From contig NC_081406.1 of the NCBI RefSeq assembly GCF_030272615.1, positions 397,256,439 to 397,320,438 on the forward strand: a stretch of 64,000 bases of DNA, read 5' to 3'. Within the stretch, counting starts at the first letter, position 1. Each line of letters starts with the position of its first letter. The stretch is from Cryptomeria japonica. Lineage: Eukaryota > Streptophyta > Pinopsida > Cupressales > Cupressaceae. This document shows positions 58,301 through 64,000 of the stretch, piece by piece. A program made the position numbers and the translations under genes. The notes beneath the pieces were generated by a model. That model ran no database searches and had not been told where the DNA came from. It saw only the letters and a program-made list of their open reading frames with translations.

Positions 58301-58322
58301 TTTTTGGTGCCCACCATGGGGT
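58301..58322 (+). other. Element G primer-binding site candidate
   Basis: TTTTTGGTGCCCACCATGGGG directly follows the LTR and matches the site of C (TTTTGGCACCCACCGTGGGG). The tRNA is not assigned. Confidence 0.65.
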
Positions 58323-60395
58323 AGAAGACTACATCTTTCATCCTCGCAGATTATCTTTCTTTTATTTTTTAGTTTTTTTTTGTACAGTTTTTGCAAAAAC
58401 TCGTACGATTTTTCACAAAGGCCCGAACGACAAACTGCAGGTATCGTACGATCCATCGTGAATTATCGTATGGCTTGACAAAATATTCATATGGTATTCT
58501 GGATTTTTGTATTAAAAACAAACTGCATTTTTTAGGATTTTTCTTGGAGAATTTTTATGGTACTAATGCTGACCCTGGCTTGTTGTCTATGTGCCTGAGA
58601 GATTTTGACAGCCTAACCAATTTTTGCAGAATGCTTGTCAAAGAAAACACATGTCGCACAAAAATAATATAACTACTGATTTATTGTTTTTGCAGGTTGC
58701 CTTAGGAGATTCAACTAAGCATCGTGTATTCTTTAAATTAATTTTTAGGCACTTAAATTGCTATCTGGTTAATGAAGAAATCTATCTTTTGTGTTTTAAG
58801 AAAAATCTAAGAGGTAGGAGAGTATGCTCTTGTCTGCACAGATAATCAGAAATCTAGACCCTCGAAGCCTTTTCTAAATTTGAGATTTGTGTACCTTTAG
58901 CGGTCCTGTCATAGTGGGAAAAAGTAATCACCCTGTGAGAATGACCCAAGTGAGTACAGCTGGACCTGAGCATTCCAACTCATTATAATAAATAGGCCTC
59001 TGGTGATAAATGTCTCAGAGGACGGGATTATTTGAGTTTTCTCTTTGAGATCTCTCATATCTAACATTTTGTAGGGCCTCGCGGTCTCAATCACGTTTAC
59101 ATGACTACAACTTGTTTCGGTACCTTGTCGGGCTATAGGCCTCAATCATGCTTGCATGACTTCAAGGGGTAATTTCAAATGAAATCCTTGACTAAGAAGT
59201 CTAAGATAGAGGCTACCTGATTCAACTCCGAAAGGGGGATAATCTTTGTGCAAGAGAGATAGTAACTCTCCAGAGATACTTGCCATTTTGTGCCCCTATT
59301 AGCATTTGGAGTCATCTAATATGACATTGGGAATCCATTGTGTGAGACTCAGTGACCGTATTCTGATTAGCTATTGGGTGTGTACCTGAGTCTGCAAGCA
59401 AAGGATTTCTTTTGTAAGCCAACATCTGTAGGGTTAGTGTGTTGTGCTTGAAGGCATTATACATCTTGCATGTTTGCTATGTTTTCATCCCTGAAACTGA
59501 AACTAGAGAAAACAATCAACAACTTAGTGATCAAAACTATCTCTGTCAAAAACTAGTCTCTGTCAGTCATCAAAAACTCTATCCTATTTAAAATCTAGTC
59601 TCTGTTAGTCATCAAAACTCTATCTATGTCGGAATCTCATCTCTGTCTAGTCCACTATCATATGAGTCTATTGAATTATCATCTGGCTATATACGAGTTG
59701 TCGTACGAGTCTTAATTGGTCATGTCAGTTTATCGTCTAGCCCTATCAGAATTGTCGTTCGAGTATACAAAATTGTCGTGTTGTTACTAGAAAATTGTCA
59801 TCTAGCCTTTAGCATATTGTTGTACAAATAATCATCATACTCATCAGATTGTCATCTAGAGGTCATTAAAATGTCATGCGATTTTAGGCAGAAACTCGTA
59901 CGAGAAACTATCCCTATCATCTGGGAACTGTTAAATTGTTGTCTGGGTCATAATACTTTGTTGTACGAATTCCTGATTTTTTCAGTCCATAAACTTGTCT
60001 GTCTACACACTTTTCCAGAATAGTCGTACTTTCCTAATCAGTCTACATCGAGCATAAAATTGGTCATAATAATTATGTGCATAAACAATCTTGATTGTGT
60101 ACCCCTGTCATTGTGTTGCATGATTTTGTTGATCATCTTTCAGCTAATTATCAAACTTAAGTCACTTAGATCACATCTTATACAGGATAGATCAATCCTA
60201 AAACTAGATTGAGTCTTAGTCACTTCTCTCAAATCAAACCAAGATACTTAGATCACGTCTTATACATCATAGATCTTTCCTGAAACTAGACTAACTCTTA
60301 GTTACTTCTCTCAATCACTGCATCAAACAAACAACTAGCTTCAATTTGATCTTGACTTCTGCATCATATCTAGTTCTTGATCACATCATTTATAA
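58323..60395 (+). other. Element G leader with TCGTACGA repeats
   Basis: Non-coding. TCGTACGA is present at 58401-58408, 58444-58451, 59701-59708 and 59896-59903, with several one-base variants around them. 59240-59400 is the reverse complement of C's 34190-34420. Two copies of a CTTATACA..CTGAAACTAGAC-type unit (60170-60290) resemble C's minisatellite. ORFs at 58255, 58391 and 58624 lack motifs. Confidence 0.7.
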
Positions 60396-62035
60396 ATGCC
60401 TATTTAAACTAGAAGTTCTCATAAGAAAGATACCAAAGGTAAAGGATCATCCTTTTCATTACAAGATAATTCATTCTTCGTGGAGGACCCCGCCTCTAAT
60501 AAACCTTCATCATCAAATATACCAATTTTTTATCAATCCTTATCTCCTACCATGTCTGGAGAAAGGCAAGAAAGAAAAGTTGTTGAACATGCTACTTATG
60601 ACAATATCAGCACCCATGTTAATGATAGTGATTCCTCATCTAGCGAGTCTGAAGACCCTGAACCTACAAAAGTTGCTATAAATAGCTATCAAAAGGATAA
60701 AGATTTCTGAAAAATGATAAAGATTATCATGGCTAGAGAAAAAGAAGTTTGTTTTCGAGAGCTAGCAAAACAAGATGCTAAACTTCCTACCGATTATAAC
60801 AATGAAACCATTATCACTAAAGAGGAAGAGACACCTTTAGTGCTGGTAAACAAACGATTGCAAGCATTACAGATTGAAATCACATAAATGAAAAACAAGG
60901 ATAAATCATCAAAGCAATATTCTCTGGACATGATATGCATGTTCCCATTTGACAAAAAACTTTACATGCCTCCATTTCCTTCAATTTGGAGATTCCTATG
61001 TTTGACAAATATGACGGTAATGTAGATCCTCAAGACCATGTCAAAGAATTTTGTGCTTTACGTATGGAGTTCATGCACGAACAAACATATCTCATGCGCC
61101 TTTTCTCAAGGAGTTTAGGAGGACAAGCTATGGAATGGTTTTCAAGCCTACCTATGGGAATTAAAACTTTTGAAGAATTAATCAAATTATTTCTCCAATA
61201 ATACTTCTATAACATTCCTCATCTAGTCACTATGACCAAGCTTTGCAATACCAAACAGAAAACAAGAGAACCTTTTCTCACTTTTCTTCAACATTGGAGA
61301 AAGATGTTCTTTAGATATTCACGACCTATTCTAGATTCTGAGAAGATGGATATCTTTGTCAATAACTTGATCCTTGAATTGAAATACAATATCCAAATGC
61401 AAGTGTACCCTTCCTTCAACAAAATGGTAGATAGTGCCCTCAGAATGGAAGATGTGCTTATAAAGAAAGGAGACATATCACTTTGGAAAAAACACAACAA
61501 GGATCTAGTTACAAAGAAAAGAACAAATACTGGAAATACGGAAAAGATAACAATAGAAACGTTGTTAATGATGGAGTGGTGGACACTGTTAAAACAAATC
61601 AAAACCCACAATATTAATCTGGCTAGCGGTACACAGGCACTCAAAGCTACTGAAACTGCGATAGAAAATCCTCCGAAGAAATCAAAAGAGTGGTTTAAAG
61701 AGAAACCTTGGCTTTCAAAGCCTAAACGCGATTTCACTCCTCTGGAAGAATCATATGAATCAGATCTTAAAACTTTATTGGAAAATGATCTGATAATATT
61801 GCCAGACAACTCTAGACCATATGATCCAGAAGGTAAACCCAAATGGTGGAGGGAAAATGAGTACTGTGAATATCATCAAAACAAGGGTCATACAACAAAC
61901 AACTACATGAAGCTCAAACATGAGATTCAAGACCTCATCGATGTTGGCAAAATTGTTGTTGGAAATCACACAACTAATGTTGATTACAAAGCTTTTAAAG
62001 ATCCCTTACCTGCTTATGAACAAGGTGATTCCTGA
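60396..62035 (+). pseudogene. Element G gag (Tat gypsy)
   Basis: The start is the ATG at 60396 (MPI, then a TAA). The N-terminal part is Ser/Glu-rich (DSDSSSSESEDPEP). A frameshift near 60980 leads to the gag core at 60986-62035: VDPQDHVKEFCALRMEF, GGQAMEWFSSLPMGIKTFEEL, a TAA at 61199-61201, then FLTFLQHWRKMFFRYSRP. A Tat-type His/Cys motif follows, with the last Cys replaced (YCEYHQNKGHTTNNYMKLK). It ends with a TGA at 62033-62035, but the frame continues into protease. The Asn for Cys change would weaken nucleic-acid binding. Confidence 0.84.
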
Positions 62036-63328
62036 AAATCCAAGGGAGGTGCCAAAGTCAATTACACCTACACTAACAATGATAATATGATCAACATGAT
62101 TGAATCTTCCCAATCTAAGTATTGCAACGTGATCATAATAAAAAATATACAAAATAAAACACAAACTGCAAACGTTGTAACCCATGATCAAGAGAAGGTT
62201 ACTCTCAAAGGACCTAGTTCCTCAACTCCTGATCAAACAACATCAAACCTACCGACTTCTTGAAATAGACAACCAAATATGATCGTGGCTAAATCTAAGA
62301 AACTAGCTTCATCATCCTCTCCTGGTTATAGCATTCTCAAACAAATGAAATGAACTACCACTCAAATCTCCATTTTTGAATTGCTTAAGATCTCTTCTTC
62401 TCATAGAGAGATCCTAGACAAAGCTTTGCTCACTACTAATGTCCCCAAATATTTAGATGTAGATTAGTTTCAATCTATGGTGGGTCACCTCACTTCGCCT
62501 CATTACCTCACCTTATCTAAAGAAGATGACAATTCACTGAATCACCCACATAACTAGCCATTGCACATCGAAGCTATTATCCATAAATACCGAGTCAAAC
62601 GTGTTTTGATAGATAGAGGCACTGGGTTGAATATTTTTACCTACAATCTACTGACACAATTGGAATTTTATGAACATGACATTGATCTAACAAAGAAAAT
62701 AACAATCAAATCTTATGATGAAGAAGAAAGAACCTCTAAAGGTCTGGTGCTATTGTCGATCAAGGTAGAACCTATGGAAAGAGATGTTATTTTCCAGGTG
62801 CTTGACCTTCCTCTTTCATACAACATCTTACTAGGTAGGCCATGGATTCACAAAATGCAAGCAGTACCATCTACCTATCATCAGTGCTTGAAATTTCCTT
62901 ATAATGGAGTTGAAGTTAGTATTCCTACTAATACAAGTTACACCTGTAATGAATTAAAATGGTGTGCTGATACCTTTGTTCCTTATAACAGAGCAACCTC
63001 TACAGCTAAAATTTTAGAAACTTTGATGAAAGTTTACCTAGAAAAGAAATTGAAAATCACAGACATTGGCATGGATGGATACAAGATAGAACATGTACTT
63101 TCACTAATGTATCTTCCTCCATCACCAAGACAGTCTGGAAAACCATCAGAGACTATGAAGCCACAAACTTCAACTCCAAATGTCATTTATGATGGTTTTT
63201 TGTACAGTCCTCTACTTCCCTTGCAGTTGAAACTAAAGAGGAGGTTGTTCTCAAATGGCTTTTCAAAGAAGATATTGAGAACAAAGAAGTGCAACACTAT
63301 GAAATTTCCACTGAACAATATGGTCTAG
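62036..63328 (+). pseudogene. Element G protease
   Basis: The same frame as gag runs on with four further stops (about 62261-62263, 62351-62353, 62465-62467, 62555-62557) and no frameshift. Protease begins near 62561 with HIEAIIHKYRVKRVLIDRGTGLNIF, where the active site is DRG instead of DGG. KGLVLLSIKVEPMERDV and YNILLGRPWIHKMQ follow. From the start of this segment to 63328 the sequence is otherwise open. The Arg next to the catalytic Asp would probably inactivate the enzyme. Confidence 0.82.
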
Positions 63329-64000
63329 GCTATAAGATGATTCAACGTATGGGATATTTAGGTACTGGTCCTCTAGGAAAGCATCACGAAGGTATTGTTG
63401 AACCTATTCAACTACAAACCAAGTCTACAAATGATAAAGCTCGACTTGGATACAATCTAGGATAGTCATCAAATTAAAAACATACATCTCATCATCAGTC
63501 TAAGTGGAGGAAAAACATATTACCTTCAACATCACAGGAAGTAAATACTCAGCAAACTCAGGAAGAGTATGAAAATGAACAAGAAGAATTAGCAATCAAG
63601 AGAGAATAAGTAGTTGGTAATCAAGTTCTAATTGTATCAGTAGTGACAGTATAAGGAGTAGAAATTCCAAAAGATATGAGAGAAGAAATTGAAGGAATTA
63701 AAGAGTTGTTTGTACCACTAAACATTCCAGTCACATACACAGGTAGAATGCAAATAGATAATTCAAAAATTGACTCAAATGAGTATGAATAGGGTCCAAA
63801 TCCTCTCTTAGATACATTTGCTAAAGAAACTCTTGAAGAACCTAGTGATATCATAGATGAGGTACATAAGATAATACACTTGAAGCTGCAAAAGGAAATA
63901 GAGGAAATCATACTAAAAAGACAAGAAGACTACGAACAACAGCTGAAAGAAGAAAGGGCACAAGAAAATTATTCACCTACTATATCTCCCCCTAATGAGA
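63313..64000 (+). pseudogene. Element G G-patch and pol linker
   Basis: In the frame starting at 63313 the sequence reads EQYGLGYKMIQRMGYLGTGP, LGKHHEGIVEPIQ and ARLGYNLG, ending at a TAG at 63463-63465. Spacing and Gly pattern are those of a G-patch. After the stop the frame continues with further stops as a Glu/Lys-rich linker (IIDEVHKIIHLKLQKEIEEI) to the window end. The G-patch lies just after the protease, as in some retroviruses, and I has it in the same place. Confidence 0.76.

Larger units (their letters stand above)
57053..64000 (+). mobile_element. Element G: Tat-type gypsy element, 5' part, continues past the window
   Basis: The LTR (57053-58300) is followed by a primer-binding site, a 2.1-kb leader, gag (60396-62035), protease (62036-63328) and G-patch and linker (63313-64000). 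The leader and LTR resemble those of C, so both are one family in opposite orientation. RT, integrase and the 3' LTR lie beyond 64,000. It is inserted in H's gag. TCTAT (57048-57052) is its left target site; the partner is outside. Confidence 0.86.

Noticed and set aside
61288-61842. 184-codon minus-strand ORF
   Set aside because: Antisense shadow of G's gag.
1-64000. Host genes, tRNA, rRNA or other structural RNA
   Set aside because: Every convincing coding block is a retroelement or PMD remnant. No cloverleaf, rRNA block or intron-exon gene structure was recognised by reading.

Overview
The window is a block of nested, mostly decayed LTR retrotransposons from a large, AT-rich plant nuclear genome. 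Gag, protease (PR), integrase (INT), reverse transcriptase (RT) and RNase H remnants are of plant Ty1/copia (two Sireviruses, a gag-level Sirevirus-like element, one other complete element, one RT-less element) and Ty3/gypsy Tat type. No host gene, tRNA, rRNA or CRISPR array was recognised. Deep nesting, old LTRs and long LTRs with extended terminal inverted repeats suggest a gymnosperm; that is inference from style, not from a marker.

Layout, using letters for elements. Element I is a Tat-type gypsy element on the minus strand, running from before base 1 to at least 53,149. It has its 3' LTR at 1-1220, then an antisense plant-mobile-domain (PMD) gene remnant at about 2341-4345, integrase and RNase H at 11188-13163, RT and the rest of RNase H at 47869-49188, a G-patch, protease and gag out to 52626. 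J (5998-10939, minus) is a short copia element inside I with gag and protease but an unrecognised C-terminal ORF instead of INT-RT-RNase H.

Inside I's RNase H sits A (13164-47868, plus, Sirevirus). Inside A's gag-pol sits E (15819-45442, a probable solo LTR). Inside E sits B (17908-45247, minus, Sirevirus). Inside B's gag-pol sits C (22418-42630, minus, Tat gypsy). C carries D (36084-42098, minus, nearly intact copia) in its 5' LTR and F (28981-33431, a 4.45-kb probable solo LTR) in its leader. A 5-bp target-site duplication is visible at every one of these junctions, two of them with one mismatch, so the stack is six layers deep. By-eye LTR divergence falls in the order expected from nesting: A, then B, then C, then D.

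On the right, H (from 53150, plus, Sirevirus-like) is inserted in I's leader. Its 5' LTR is interrupted by fragment L (about 54784-56028), and its gag is interrupted by G (57053 to past the window end, plus, Tat gypsy of C's family). G shows LTR, primer-binding site, long leader, gag, protease and a G-patch before running off the end.

The unusual items are the six-level stack with a consistent age ladder, the antisense PMD gene in the 3' part of a Tat element, the RT-less element J with its unknown ORF and G/C plus A/T hairpin leader, a G-patch after the protease in two Tat elements, and arrays of the palindrome TCGTACGA in the leaders of C and G. Most reading frames are broken, largely by stops of the kind produced by C-to-T decay.
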